In this document: positions 10,441 to 21,599 of the stretch, piece after piece
Layout of the letters: each line of letters starts with the position of its first letter
Numbering within the stretch: the stretch's first letter is position 1
Source of the DNA: Ascarosepion bandense
Taxonomy: Eukaryota; Mollusca; Cephalopoda; Sepiida; Sepiidae
Reading direction: 5' to 3'
NCBI GenBank assembly: GCA_037127315.1
Contig: JBBBDQ010000420.1
Span: forward strand, 2,089,501-2,153,500
DNA length: 64,000 nucleotides
The notes under the pieces: model-generated
The model's database searches: none
What the model was told of the DNA's origin: nothing
Seen by the model: the letters and a program-made list of their open reading frames with translations, nothing else
Made by a program: the position numbers and the translations under genes

Positions 10441-10670
10441 CCGCTTATTGTAGCAAACCACACTCATTCTTCCTTTATTCCAGTTGTGAGAAGTTCCACT
10501 CGAGCAGCTTCTTCTCGCGTACCGCTGCTACGGGGACGCTACTGCTAAGAGGATGTTTTCCCGACCCCTATAACCCTAACCTGTTCAAGACTTGGGTTAA
10601 CCGTTATCTTTCCCACATATTCGTATTAATTATCACTCCGTAACTTCGAATGGTTCACAAACCTTCTACA
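10441..10670 (+). pseudogene. LINE-2f C-terminal end, continuing after the LINE-1f insertion
   Basis: The frame reads CEKFHSSSFFSRTAATGTLL then LRGCFPDPYNPNLFKTWVNR and YLSH. This is the expected C-terminal end of a LINE of this type (FFxRTA-LWNSLP-CFPD-YN-x-FK-xVNRYLS). Together with 9430-9852 it probably represents one LINE-2f copy split by LINE-1f. Confidence 0.6.
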
Positions 10671-10911
10671 GTAAAAAAAATCCAGTTGGAAGGTTAGGTT
10701 GCTTTGTTATTGCTTGTTAAACTTACTATAATTTCCTTCATTTTATTTTTAAAATCCCCGTCATTTATTTACTCTACGACTGTTGTGAAAGTATCATTGA
10801 TAGAAAAAGTGTATAAAGTTAAAGGACGTCAACGATTAGGCCACGAAGGCTAAGCGGCAGCAGTCATTGAGAATTTATTTGCTTCAATTTTTGTAGCCTA
10901 TTTAATGCCAG

Positions 10912-11250
10912 AAAATATTTTTCGTGTTCAAGAATCCTTACAAATAATTATGGTTTACTGATACAAGTTATACTAATTAACCTATGGATATGGCTGGGAG
11001 AGACTGATTCGTACCTTTCTCAAGGTTAATTGCGCGTAAGTAAATATCACTAACACAACGAGAATTGAATATCGACTCTACGAATAACTATTCTGATTCA
11101 TTTTACATTGCACTACCCGCACATCCAAGCTTAAAAACCTGTAACTATCAAGAGCTTACTCAATTCGGTACTAACTAGGGTCAAGGTTGCTTAACTTCGG
11201 CAATCGTATAAGAATTCGTGATTCAACGTGAGCTGGCTGTAAGCCTAGAG
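10912..11250 (-). repeat. Composite 5S rRNA-tRNA SINE, old copy
   Basis: Read on the minus strand, the order is a decayed 5S rRNA-like head (gcttacagcc, cacgttgaat, cgaagttaagcaacctt, tagttagtaccg) at about 11135-11247, then ggatgtgcgggtagtgcaat (tRNA head, complement of about 11107-11126), then cttacgcgcaattaaccttg and gaaaggtacgaatcagtctc, and finally a tail near 10912-10960 matching the tails of the copies at 20.0 and 61.4 kb (caagaatc, ttttcgtg). The collinearity supports a single composite unit. Confidence 0.7.
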
Positions 11251-11267
11251 TAGTTATTCATTTCATT

Positions 11268-11335
11268 TTTTTTATAGGTATGACCTCATGTAAGGCAATA
11301 AAGCCACTAAAACACAATAAGTTACAGGATGTGCT
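11268..11335 (-). repeat. LINE-1f 3' tail fragment
   Basis: The segment gtaaggcaataaagccacta with following aaacacaata resembles the reverse complement of the LINE-1f tail. It lies just upstream (in element sense) of the composite SINE. Confidence 0.4.
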
Positions 11336-11339
11336 ACAG

Positions 11340-11970
11340 GATTAAGGATAGAAACGTTAAAATAAAAAGGAAGAAGAAAGAGTAATCTGAAGGATTGTAG
11401 ATAGCGATTGGCATTACATTTATTTGTTTACAGATTAAAGTTGGCTGGAAAGCATAGAGCATGAAGGGACTTCCACGAGGAAAAAGAAAATTTTAGCATA
11501 GAATTTAGGGTTACATCTAACCAGCTCAACTATAAAATGATGAAATCTCCTCGCCAGTCTAGTACTAAGCTTAGAATTATAGCAATATGCCCTTGTTCAG
11601 GCCGAAACACATGAGAATAGGACTGTTTCATCCTTTTCACCTTGATGACGATTAGAATTAATTGTATTCCTTCAATGGAGGGAAAGATATTAAAAAAAGG
11701 AATGCCTCAAAGGAAAAAAGAAGAAAAACCGAAGTGTGTTGTAATTTTAACATATGCAAAAAATCCAACCATATCAGAAAGATTACATTTAACTCCTTTG
11801 ACGGCAAAAAAAACCCTATAAAATGGAAGGACTTAATTTCAGTTGATAAGCGGTCGAGTGCAAGAGTGCATATTGAATGTGTTTTTTTTTTTCAAGGGAA
11901 TAGAAAAACAGGCTTAATTTCCTCCCGATATCTTATTTTGATTTTTAACTTGTTCATTTTAGGTGGCAGT
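11340..11970. other. Unassigned AT-rich DNA
   Basis: The 117-residue plus-strand frame at 11662-12015 is Lys/Asn- and Phe-rich, has no domain I recognise and runs into the T-rich array; I do not call it a gene. Confidence 0.35.
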
Positions 11971-11974
11971 TTTT

Positions 11975-12505
11975 TATTTTATTTATTTCTTATAGCCTGT
12001 TTTATTTATTTTTGAGCTTCCTGTTGTTGTTTTATTTGGGTTTTTTTAATCATTTCACCCCGAGCAAATAAATTAAATGTAAATTTTTTTATTATTTTTT
12101 TATTATTTTTAATTTTTTATTATTTTTTTATTTTTAATTTTTATTTTTAATTTTTTTTTTAATTTTTAATTTTTAATTTTTTTTTTTTAATTTTTAATTT
12201 TTAATTTTTAAAAAAAAATTTTAATTTTAATTTTTTTTTAATTTTTTTTTTTTTAATTTTTTTTTTTTAATTTTTAATTTTTAATTTTTTTTTTAATTTT
12301 TAATTTTTAATTTTTAATTTTATTTTTAATTTTTTATTATTTTTAATTTTTTATTTAATTATTTTTTTATTATTTTTCACCCCGAGCAAATAAATTAAAT
12401 GTAAATTTATATCTTTTATTTTCTTATAGCCTGTTTTATTTATTTTTGAGCTTCCTGTTGTTATTTTTTTTGGGTTTTTTTTTAATCATTTCACCCCGAG
12501 CAAGG
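11975..12505. repeat. T/A-rich minisatellite flanked by a duplicated segment
   Basis: From about 12080 to 12375 the sequence is a decayed array of tttttaa and tttttatta-type units. It is flanked by duplicated DNA: cttatagcctgttttattta at about 11990 and again at about 12424, gagcttcctgttgtt at 12015 and 12449, and caccccgagcaaataaatta at about 12056 and 12378. The duplicated piece ends in the LINE-1f tail sequence. Confidence 0.8.
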
Positions 12506-13865
12506 CAGAAATGCCACTGATGAGCGGGGGGCTACATAACTGTAAAAAGATTAATTAGAAAAGAGTGAGGAGTACAAACTGTTTAGAAAGGAGCAATAGA
12601 AAGCTGATAATGCAGGTGCGATGACAGACACATAGGTGGAGAGAAAGGGGAGGTTATACGGGGGTGGGGCGAGAGCTAGAGTCCAGTGGTCAGTAGATAA
12701 GTATTGACTTTGCATTTAAATTTCTGGAGGTTGTAGCCGTCAGGAAAGCAAGAATACGGGAGCGAGTTCCACAGGCGGGACGTGCGAGAGAAGAAGCTGC
12801 AGGAGTAGAATTGTCGTCTGCATTTGGCTAAACTGACTGTGAATGGGTGGGACCCAGTTGCCATTCTGGTTGCACGAGTAAACACCTGTTGAGGAGGCAC
12901 CAGTGACTTAAGTTCGTCCAAGCAGAAGCCATGAAAGTATTTATAGGACAGACAAAGGGAGGCCACATTTCGACGGTGGGGAAGTGGCTGCAGTCGAGCC
13001 GCCAGATTAGTACCTATCACATTACAGACTCACTTTTGGAGCCTGTCAAGAACACTGAGGAGAACGGCAGGGACGTCTGACCATAAATGGAGCAGTACTC
13101 CATGCACGGACGGATGGTTGACTTGTATATATGCAGGATGGATTCAGGCGGAAAAAACATTATGGATCGACATAGTGACCCAACCTTCTTAGTAGTAGAT
13201 TTTGCAATGGATTCAATATAGTGGTTCCATTTGAGGTCTGAGGAGAGGGTAAGGCTGAAGAGTCGTAGTGTATTGCTCTCAGGGAGAATCGCTTGGTCCA
13301 TGCTTATGGGAGGCAGGAGAGGCTGCCTGTAATGGTTGACAGACAACAGCTTGGTCTTAGACGAATTGAAGTTGACAAGCCACTTCTTGCCCCAGTTCAC
13401 CACAGAGTGTAGATCCCGTTCAAGGTCAGCAGCGAGATTATGTCTGTTTGCCACGACAGGTTTCTTACTGGTGCGGGAGTATATTGTACTGTCATCTGCG
13501 TAGATGCCTACTTGGGACTTGATCTCATCTGGGAGGTCGTCGATGAAAATAAGGAAGAGCGTTGGGCCCAGGATAGAGCCCTGTGGGACACCAGCATTCG
13601 TGCTGTAGGATGAAGAGGCATGCCCATTCAAAACGACCTTCATTTTGCGGTTATTTAAAAAAGATTGGATTAGGTCAAGCAGGCGACCGGTAATACCCGT
13701 AGCTTGCATAGGAGGCCAGAGTGCCAAACCCTGTCGAAAGCCTTGGAAATGTCCAGAGCAACCGCGCGAGACTCGTCAGACTCATCAATGGCCTGGAGCA
13801 TGTACTCCGTTACGGTTGTTAGCAAGTCGGCCGTGGACCTAGCAAAGCAGAAGCCATATTGCCTA
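12490..13865 (-). pseudogene. LINE-1f (CR1/Jockey-like) non-LTR retrotransposon with RT domain, 5'-truncated
   Basis: The best LINE copy in the window. From the 5' end (about 13862) the minus strand encodes STADLLTTVTEYMLQAIDES then AVALDISKAFDRVWHSGLL, RT motif A with its catalytic Asp. A frameshift near 13710 leads into a 236-residue frame with GVPQGSILGPTLFLIFIDDL at residues 46-65 and IYADD at 75-79, the catalytic YADD. A second frameshift near 13050 separates the C-terminal frame (12676-13020) with LAARLQPLPHRRNVASLCLS and TSRLWNSLPYSCFPDGYN. The non-coding 3' end reaches the gcctt-gctcggggtg-type tail at about 12490. The N-terminal endonuclease is absent. I place it in the CR1/Jockey-like group; the exact clade is uncertain. 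Confidence 0.85.
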
Positions 13866-13869
13866 TTCC

Positions 13870-14076
13870 GTATTCCAATTTAGTGAAATTTTTCTCTTCT
13901 CAATCACTCCATGTTTTCTTTCACATTCTCGTACGTTCTTTTTTATTTGTAGTTATAATATTCTTTCTCCTGTTTCTCTTTTAACCATTAGATTTAGTTA
14001 GCTGCTATCTATTTATCTATCTGTTCCTATTTCTTTTAATATTTATTCATTAATCATTACATATTTCCTAACTTGG

Positions 14077-14077
<1 letters not shown>
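13870..14077. other. Pyrimidine-rich spacer
   Basis: A T/C-rich sequence leading into the (TATC)n array; no gene signal. Confidence 0.35.
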
Positions 14078-14136
<59 letters not shown>

Positions 14137-14146
14137 CAGTCTGTCC

Positions 14147-14217
<71 letters not shown>

Positions 14218-14228
14218 CAGTCTAATCC

Positions 14229-14280
<52 letters not shown>

Positions 14281-14395
14281 TCACATTTATTTATTAATCT
14301 ATGTATCATTCACATCTTCTTTAAATCTATCGATCTGGCCTTTCTGATGTCTTTCAGTATTTGTTGATAGATGTATATATCTTTCTCGGCTTGAT

Positions 14396-14450
<55 letters not shown>

Positions 14451-14491
14451 CTTAATATTTATTGATTGATCTATAAATTATTCTCAATTTG

Positions 14492-14542
<51 letters not shown>

Positions 14543-14558
14543 CCTCTCAGTCTAATCC

Positions 14559-14620
<62 letters not shown>

Positions 14621-14656
14621 CAGTCTGTCCATTATCTATCTATCTATCTATCTATA

Positions 14657-14689
<33 letters not shown>

Positions 14690-14731
14690 CTTAATATTTA
14701 TTGATTGAGCTATAAATTATTCTCAATTTGA

Positions 14732-14779
<48 letters not shown>

Positions 14780-14838
14780 CTTAATATTTATTGATTGATC
14801 TATAAATTATTCTCAATTTGAATCCATCTATCTATGTA
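14078..14838. repeat. (TATC)n array with higher-order units
   Basis: Long (atct)n runs are separated by three recurring spacers: cagtctgtccatt, cagtctaatcctt and a longer one containing aatatttattgattga and aaattattctcaatttga. The spacers recur in a partly ordered pattern, so the array expanded by copying whole spacer+run modules. Long Tyr-Leu-Ser-Ile frames here are translations of the repeat. Confidence 0.9.
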
Positions 14839-15204
14839 TGTGGTTTTACAGATACCTTTTCATATTTTTACTGGTTAAACTGTATATCTTTCTCAGTTTG
14901 GCTCTATCTAACTAACTATACTTCTATCTATCTCTTCTAACATTAATTGATTAAACTGTGTCTTCAATCTTTGATGAAGAAGATTGAAGACATTACAATG
15001 ATGCCTTCACAAAACTTCGTAGCCAGTATGACTGAAATAACACTGCTCGCTTAAGTGACAAATTACTTCAGTAATTCAATTAAAACTCTATCATTATTTT
15101 GATATCTAACACTTTATGTCAAAGATTTACTTGCCTAAAATAACTTTCTACCACTAAACTAATGAAAAATTCAACAATTTTGTCACTAAGCATTATTACA
15201 ATTT
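14839..15204. other. Unassigned AT-rich DNA
   Basis: No recognised element. Diverged spacer-like sequence from the preceding array (ctttctcagtttg-like) persists to about 14950. Confidence 0.3.
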
Positions 15205-15208
15205 AAAA

Positions 15209-15246
<38 letters not shown>

Positions 15247-15539
15247 AATGTTGTCTCTGTGTGTCTCTGTGTGTGTGTCCGTTACCTATAGACTCCAAAA
15301 CGGCTGAACCGATTTTCTTGAAAATTTACACAGTTGTACTATAAGCGTCTGCGAGTGTTCTTAGCTAGGTTTTGTGTCGAGGTACCCCCGGTAAATATCG
15401 AAAATCGATAATCGAATAAAATCGGGTGATAGGAGAATTGGTCCGATTTTAATCAAATTTTATACACTCATAGACAAAGACATAAGAAACTATATTCATA
15501 AGTTTCAAGGTTGCATTTCTTACAATAGTGCAGAAATCG

Positions 15540-15599
<60 letters not shown>

Positions 15600-15808
15600 G
15601 CAAGATGTTTGTGTGTGTGTGTCTGTTTATCTGCCTGTTTGTATTTTTTTTCTGCCCTTTTATTTTAGTTTTTGCTTCGGGTTTGGCTCTAAGTAGGTAT
15701 AATTGTAGTTCTTAGTCTCAGCCATGATACCATTTACTCAGAGGACTGGAAACAATTATTACTTTTAAAGCTTTCATTATACCCGAGCAACGCCGGGCTA
15801 TACTGCTA

Positions 15809-15809
<1 letters not shown>
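15205..15809 (+). mobile_element. Non-autonomous Helitron, copy 1
   Basis: The 3' end is acccgagcaacgccgggcta followed by tactgctag and then T. This is a short GC hairpin (cccg-agcaacg-cggg) a few bases from a CTAG terminus, the Helitron 3' signature with insertion before T. Upstream are ggctgaaccgattttcttga, gcgtctgcgagtgttcttag and a poly-AT tract at 15541-15595, all shared with copies at 38.0-38.7 and 58.4-59.1 kb. The 5' end is obscured by an (AT)n run at 15211-15244. No Rep/helicase gene. Confidence 0.8.

Positions 15810-15898
<89 letters not shown>
15810..15898. repeat. (AT)n(GT)n microsatellite
   Basis: It starts exactly at the T following the Helitron CTAG end, so the Helitron is flanked by AT tracts on both sides. 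Confidence 0.9.
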
Positions 15899-15899
<1 letters not shown>

Positions 15900-16190
15900 C
15901 GCCTACATATTTTGTTCATATCGACAGGTGACATGTGGACATGCGCATAATGCTTCTTGTTGGCATACAAATTCAGAAAGACCTGAGATTGTTCTACATC
16001 TTAATTCGGTTTGAATAAAAACTGATGATGTGCATCTCGTGGCATTCTTTTTTTGAATAGAAGGGAAAAAACGGATATCAAAATAGATGCCCTTTAAGTC
16101 AATCGCTGATTCAAACTGTTTATGATTTAAAAATAAAAACCAAACTAAATCGTCAAGGTAACGAGAGGTAAGAAGATTTCTGTAGAAACA
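15900..16190. other. Unassigned spacer
   Basis: No recognised coding or repeat signal. Confidence 0.3.
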
Positions 16191-16194
16191 TAGA

Positions 16195-16695
16195 AAAATG
16201 TACTAGACAGCTACGTGATATCTGTCCTCCTGTATGATATCGAATGCTGGACAATCTCCTCAAAGATGAAGGGGAGACTCAAAGGAACAGAAATGTGGAT
16301 CTACAGAAGGATGCTGAGGATACCATAGATTGAACATATGAGCAACAACAAGGTTTTGGAGAGAATATAAACGAAATAGAAACTTACACTTAACATCAGC
16401 AAGAGAAGCTGAAGTTTCTGGGACACATAATGAGGAAGGAGGGCTCTGAGAATCTAATGCTCACTGGACGAATAAAGGGAAAGAGAGGCAGGAGGAAGTA
16501 AGGCGAGACATACTTGATGACCCTGATCACTTGCTCAAGCGCATCACGTATGTCTCACGGGGTAGAGTGGGATTTGGGGAAGATACAAAGAGAAAAAGTG
16601 TTAAGAGCGAAAAGCGATAGAGGGATGTGGAGAGATATGATCGACTACATCCTGAAAAGACACAGCACCAGAAGAAGAAGAAGAAGAAGAAGAGG
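16195..16695 (+). pseudogene. RTE-like LINE C-terminal fragment
   Basis: It encodes LDSYVISVLLYDIECWTISS then KMKGRLKGTEMWIYRRMLRI, a stop, and in another frame KFLGHIMRKEGSENLMLTGR then MWRDMIDYILKRHSTRRRRR. These correspond to the RTE region after the RT core. Several stops and a shift of frame are present. It ends in a (gaa)n run at about 16670-16692, a simple-repeat 3' tail. Confidence 0.8.
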
Positions 16696-16699
16696 GATT

Positions 16700-18055
16700 A
16701 AAAAGTAATAAAAAGGGTTAAAGGAACGATGACGATGAAAAGATGCGACAAACAGCCGGGTTGCCAATGCAGTAGGTATTTATGTTTTAAATACCTTAAG
16801 TTGAATTGCAAACCCTAATCAAATTGGTTTATACCATAATGACAATCTTATGTTCATCCCTAATAGCAATGGGCCCTTCACTACTATGATCCATAAAAAA
16901 TTATTAGGGCTTTTAAATTACTAGGATTTATAATTATAATTTCATCTAACATAAAAATTGTCAACTTTTGGACATCAACCTTAATCTAAATGACAATTCC
17001 TAGAACCTTAAAGGACAATTTCTAGAACCTAAATAACAATTCCTAGAACATTACCTTAAAGAAAATGATACCCTTCAGCTATATTAATGTTAATTCCCAC
17101 CACGCTAATACTATTCTAAAACATATATTTTGCACTATTATTACCAGAATTAACTGGTTGTCTTCCACCCTTAAATAAAAATAAAAGACTATATAATAAA
17201 AATAAAAGACTATATAATAAAACCCTCTAGGTAAGAAGCATTAACGACAAATTGGTATATGCAAAACCCGTTGTTAAATCTGAGTCACTAAACCGAAGAG
17301 TAGATGTAGAAAAAGAAAAGTTATATGATTCACCCACTCCCGTTTTGTAGACTATCTAACATTAACATTAGTAAATATTTTCTGAAATTGGTAAGTAAAT
17401 ATTTTATACCAATAATTCCTGTACAGAATCTTTAATAAAAATACTATTAAAATTAGTTATTCTTGCACAAATAATATAGATAATATAATTCCCACAATAG
17501 AGAGATTTTAAATAATTTAAATAAAACGAATTTAAAAATTGTTGTTGGGTAGTTTTCTCACTGAAGGTTATAATAGGACTATGTCGGTTGCTAATCAACT
17601 TAACGCACCCAAAATGTTAGGAACTTGGTAATCTTCCACTGAAAGCTGACTCCTTAGTATTCGGCTAACTGCTGACTAATGTCAACTGCCTAGTAGTTTT
17701 ACTGAACTCCAACAGAACTCTAAAGAACTCCTATGAACTTCCCCAGAACTTCTCAAGAACTTCTCCCGTTAACTTCCTATTAACTCTTATTAATATAGGA
17801 GGGAGAGTCAATTATCTGAGAAATAGGTGTGTTTCCCCATAACAAATACCGCCATGCAATTGCACGTAAATCAACGAAAGCAGAACAAATGTTGAATACT
17901 ATGTGAAACTCGATGTAGAAATAGTTTAGCATTTCTGTTATCAGTGGTTGATTTATAGTGCATTTAAAACTTTAACTAGAAAACCCTTAAAAATTACTCA
18001 GGAGCTTTTGCTTGTGAACCGAAGAATATTACACTATTTTCATTTGTTTTTTTTT
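16700..18055. other. AT-rich stretch with short decayed direct repeats
   Basis: At 16985-17055 the motif acaattcctagaacctta-like recurs three to four times, and at 17700-17775 gaactcc/gaacttct-like motifs recur about every 12-13 bp. At 17170-17220 an aataaaagactatat unit is doubled. Frames here have no recognisable domain. Confidence 0.45.
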
Positions 18056-18059
18056 TTAA

Positions 18060-18290
18060 CTCTGTATGCAAACCTTTCAATTTTTTATCTGATTGCTATA
18101 TGTGATGAAAAATGGGTTTTGCATGTCAAAAAATGATAGGAAAGAAAGAGAAGCAAGTGCCATTTCCAAAACCAGAACATCATTCCCTGAAGTTATTGTT
18201 TTGTGTATGGTTGAATGGTAGCCGACAATTTACCAAAACTGGCGGACAGTTAGCCAACAAACAATTCACAGCCAGGACAATAAGTCGACG
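18060..18290 (+). pseudogene. Mariner-like transposase fragment
   Basis: The frame at 17948-18136 ends AICDEKWVLHVK, which matches the first catalytic Asp region of mariner transposases (TCDEKW). A second frame continues at 18112 with FPKPEHHSLKLLFCVWLNGS, matching the PKPELHPKK-LCVWWN stretch that follows in mariner. The rest of the DDE domain is missing or unrecognisable. Confidence 0.6.
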
Positions 18291-19160
18291 TTTTAAGTCT
18301 TTTAATGTTCAAGCTCTCGTCCAGAGATTTTTCTTTTTTTTGTTTTAGAACATTCCTTCTAAGCCCTTTAGTTATCATGTCATCATCGTGGATTTTGTCA
18401 AGACAGAAAGAGGAGGTAGAAAGATTTTATTTGAAAGATACGCCTATATTGTTAACAAATGTTATTGGAGGTGCAAATAACGAAAACTGTGCAACGCAAG
18501 ACTGACAACAATCGATGATGTAATTAGCAGAACGCCTTCAAAACACTCACATCCACCAATACCTGGAGAGTTTCTAAAAAGAAAGAAAAAAGTCTGAATG
18601 AGAACGTGCAAAAACTTAAAGCGTTGACCAATCGTCCTGCTTGTGAATTATCTGTCGGTGAACTGTCCATTCTGAGAAATACCCGCACACGGGTGGAATA
18701 TGAAAAGTGCCGTCCATTACGTGATCTAGAAAATGTAAAGACCATTACGTTTGTTTTCAACAATAAGATCGAGTAAACAACACATTATTTTGAAAGTGTC
18801 CTGCTTTTGTAAACGTATATGGTGATATATTCTTCTTGGCTATGCAACGGTATATCTGCAAAACTCAACCCATGAAAAAATATGATCATTATGGCGGAAT
18901 CTTTTCTACATCCTCATACTTACCAAATTTAAAACTTACAGATTTACAATTGGTTTGATTTCATAAGTGGTGGAATATTCACAAAGTTGAAAATATTCTT
19001 TCAAATTTATTTTGAAAAATTAATATCTCAGATTCCTTTAAAGGGGGAAACAAAAATGACGTTCTCGTTAGGCTGCAGCTGTTTAAATTGAATATTATTA
19101 CATTTTCGATAAATAAGAACGAAATGATTTGCTTTAATTTAGTTTTACATATTTCTTTAT
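18291..19160. other. Unassigned stretch
   Basis: Short frames on both strands have no recognisable motif. It could contain decayed mariner 3' sequence, but I cannot show this. Confidence 0.3.
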
Positions 19161-19164
19161 GAAT

Positions 19165-19235
19165 CATTTTTCCCAAAGCAAGGCAATATAGTCACTAAGA
19201 CACAAGTGGTTACTGAATGTGAAAGAATAAGAAAA
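19165..19235 (-). repeat. LINE-1f 3' tail fragment
   Basis: The segment atcatttttcccaaagcaag then gcaatatagtcactaagaca resembles the reverse complement of the LINE-1f 3' tail. Confidence 0.45.
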
Positions 19236-19334
19236 ATGAGAAACGTTATTAAAGAACAAGAACAGAAGAATAAATAGTCATAAAATCGAGTCACTCAGGA
19301 AAAGATGAATATGGAAGCGTTGTCGCATTCTATT

Positions 19335-19765
19335 TTATAATCGTTTTATTGCAAGCAAGGCGACAATGTTACTAAGACGCAGGGTGGTTACGGAGAGTTA
19401 AAGGGAATACGAATGAGGATAGTGAAAATAGGGAGGGTTTAGGAAAGGGAAAAAAAGGAACTGGGTTGAAGAAGTCCGAAGAGGGCGTTTAACGTTGCAT
19501 TGAAGTTTTTGAAGATTGTAGTTTGTAAGGAAGAAAAATTTCAGAAGGGGTTTCCACATGTGGGAAGTGCGATAAAAAAAAATCAGTCAGTATCAACCAC
19601 GTTACAGATCCTTCTTTGTATTTTGTCAAGAAGCCCAAGGAGAGCGGCAGGGGCACCCGACCAGATATGGCAGCAATATTCAATACACGGGCGGATGGTA
19701 GATTTGTATACGTGCAGAATAGATTCAGGTTGGAAAAACTTAAATCTCCAAATCTAGCAGTAATT
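19335..19765 (-). pseudogene. LINE-1f C-terminal fragment with internal deletion
   Basis: The left end (atcgttttattgcaagcaag then gcgacaatgttactaagacg) is the LINE-1f tail on the minus strand. Minus-strand coding remnants are seen at 19600-19760, including the segment matching ESILHxYKSTIRPCIEYCCH-W-SGAPA-LLG. The C-terminal RLA-SHPFTV region is missing between them, so the copy is internally deleted. Confidence 0.65.
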
Positions 19766-19832
19766 TCTTTCCAATCTAATAATATATAATCTCATGATAT
19801 AGCGCAGAAAACAAGAAAAGAAAGCGGGAGGG

Positions 19833-19837
<5 letters not shown>

Positions 19838-19868
<31 letters not shown>
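19838..19868. repeat. (GA)n microsatellite
   Basis: About 14 ga units with one interruption. Confidence 0.9.
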
Positions 19869-19870
<2 letters not shown>

Positions 19871-20042
19871 GGCTGTTTAAATGGTGAAAGTTAAAACACT
19901 TAATTCGTTTGGTTGTTTTTTTTTATTGCAAATCAAACTCGGCGGGTCATTGTTTGCCAACCAAACTTTATTTATTTATTGATGGTAATACCTTTATCTT
20001 TCAACAACTTATTGTTGTTTATATAAGCTTTGTGTCTAGTAA

Positions 20043-20404
20043 TACATTTTTCTTTTCGAGTATCAAGATTCATTGGGATTTATTTTTAAGAGCAGGGTCC
20101 CTAAGTTCTACCCTTGTTATTTAACCCATAACTGGAGGGAAGGGACGGATTAATACCTTTCCCAAGGGTACCAGTGCTTAAGTGAACGCAGTGTATTCAA
20201 CTGGAATTCGAACTCGGCTCACCGATTTCTCTTTCCGAGCCGATATCCACTGCACCACAACGCACATCCGTTACTATATGCTTACAGCACCTGGTATTCC
20301 CAAGCGGTCACCCATCTAAGTACTGACCAGGCTCAACGTTGCTTAACTTCGGTGATCGAGCGAGAACCAGTGTATTCAACGTGATAGGCCGTAAGCCTAA
20401 GACA
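20043..20404 (-). repeat. Composite 5S rRNA-tRNA SINE, copy 2
   Basis: On the minus strand it begins with a complete 5S rRNA-like unit (about 20404-20284; box-A-like aagttaagcaacg and box-C-like tagatgggtgaccg present), then ggatgtgcgttgtggtgcag, the tRNA head of SINE-A type with B box gagttcgaattcc, then cccttgggaaaggtattaat and ttatgggttaaataacaagg, then a tail (cttgatactcgaaaag) that differs from the SINE-A tail. The copy at 61113-61468 has the same order and tail. Both pol III promoter types (5S-type and tRNA-type) are therefore present in one element. Confidence 0.85.
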
Positions 20405-20479
20405 GTTAATAGGTAGGGATTCGGTTGTAAGGTTATTACAATCGTTGCAAGAGTTCCCTTGCTGTGAGTTTGTGCCAGA

Positions 20480-20514
<35 letters not shown>
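20480..20514. repeat. (AT)n microsatellite
   Basis: A pure at run of about 34 bp, which creates the Ile-Tyr repeats in minus-strand frames. Confidence 0.95.
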
Positions 20515-20516
<2 letters not shown>

Positions 20517-20624
20517 CAATTAACGCTGAACACATCTTTAGATACGACAAAACAGGATCAAGTGCAATCGGTTTCATTGTTTTTATTACAAATGTGACTC
20601 GAAATCTCTGCAAAAATTTATTTA

Positions 20625-21020
20625 GGATTGATCTGAAAGATGAAGGAGAGACTCGAAGCAACTGAAATGTGTTTCTACAGAAGGATGCTGAGAATACCCT
20701 GAACAAGGCATGTCAGCAACGATAAGGTTTGTCAGTGGATGGAAACGGAAAGGAAACTTATATTTAACTTAAGTGACACCTGAAGTTTCTGGAACACGTA
20801 ATAAGGAAGGAGGGTTTGAAAAATTAGATACTCACAGGACAGATAGAGGGATAGAGTGACAAGGGAAAGTAACGCGTGACATACTTGATGGGCTTAAGAA
20901 AGCAGATGTCGGAGCAAAGTTTGCCAGGATAAAAGTTGTTAAGAGCTATAAGGGAAAGGAAAATCTGGAAGGCCATGATTGTCTTCGTCCTGAAAAACGA
21001 AATAAAAGAGATATAGCACA
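20625..21020 (+). pseudogene. RTE-like LINE C-terminal fragment
   Basis: It encodes, in changing frames, MKERLEATEMCFYRRMLRIP, then LKFLEHVIRKEG, and near the end a WKAMIVFVLKN-type sequence (RIWKAMI). These are the same landmarks as in the other RTE copies. Stops and small indels throughout. Confidence 0.75.
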
Positions 21021-21031
21021 TAACAACATTA

Positions 21032-21240
21032 CGTGGGCACATCGAGTTGGTGTAATGGTTAACAAGCTTGTCTTACTGGAACCATTAGAATTGAATAGTG
21101 AGTTTGATCCTCACTGGGTGTCCCATAGTTTCGGCCTTATGCCATTTGTAAGCTGCGCTTAGAAAATCTCCATCACAGAACATCTCGCAAGCCGGTATCT
21201 AAGAAAAGCGTGCCAACAAAAATCAATAAAAGAAAACAAA
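21032..21240 (+). repeat. tRNA-derived SINE of a separate family
   Basis: The head has an A-box-like ttggtgtaatggttaacaag and a B-box-like gagtttgatcctc at tRNA-like spacing, followed by about 130 bp of non-coding body ending in an A-rich patch. I saw no second copy of the body in this window, so the family assignment rests on the promoter boxes. Confidence 0.5.
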
Positions 21241-21599
21241 GAAAGAAAGAAGGAAACCGTTTAATTATATTGATTTTATTCAAGAGAATATATTGATTGT
21301 AATAATCATCATTGTATAACCACTGTAGGTTTAGAGATTAAACTTACCTGCATATAGTTAAGTAAAAGTTTACGTGACATGAGTTGAGTATAATGGATGT
21401 CGATCCGGAAACTCGAATTGGCGAACAGAGAGCAAACTTCAGCCAAGACTGTGCCATTTACACTCGCACAAATGCTACCCTGCTTCTTCACGAATATGAA
21501 CAGTAGTAAATATGAAGACGCGACATATCATTTTTCCTAGGTATTCTAGCGTATCGATGAGAGACTGTCGATAATCAGTAAACGACAAGGAAGAAAATA

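Noticed and set aside
11662..12015. 117-residue plus-strand open frame, a possible gene
   Set aside because: Composition is Lys/Asn- then Phe-rich, it runs into a T-rich array, and no motif or conserved context supports it.
14489..14704. Long Tyr-Leu-Ser-Ile reading frames
   Set aside because: Pure translation of the (TATC)n microsatellite.
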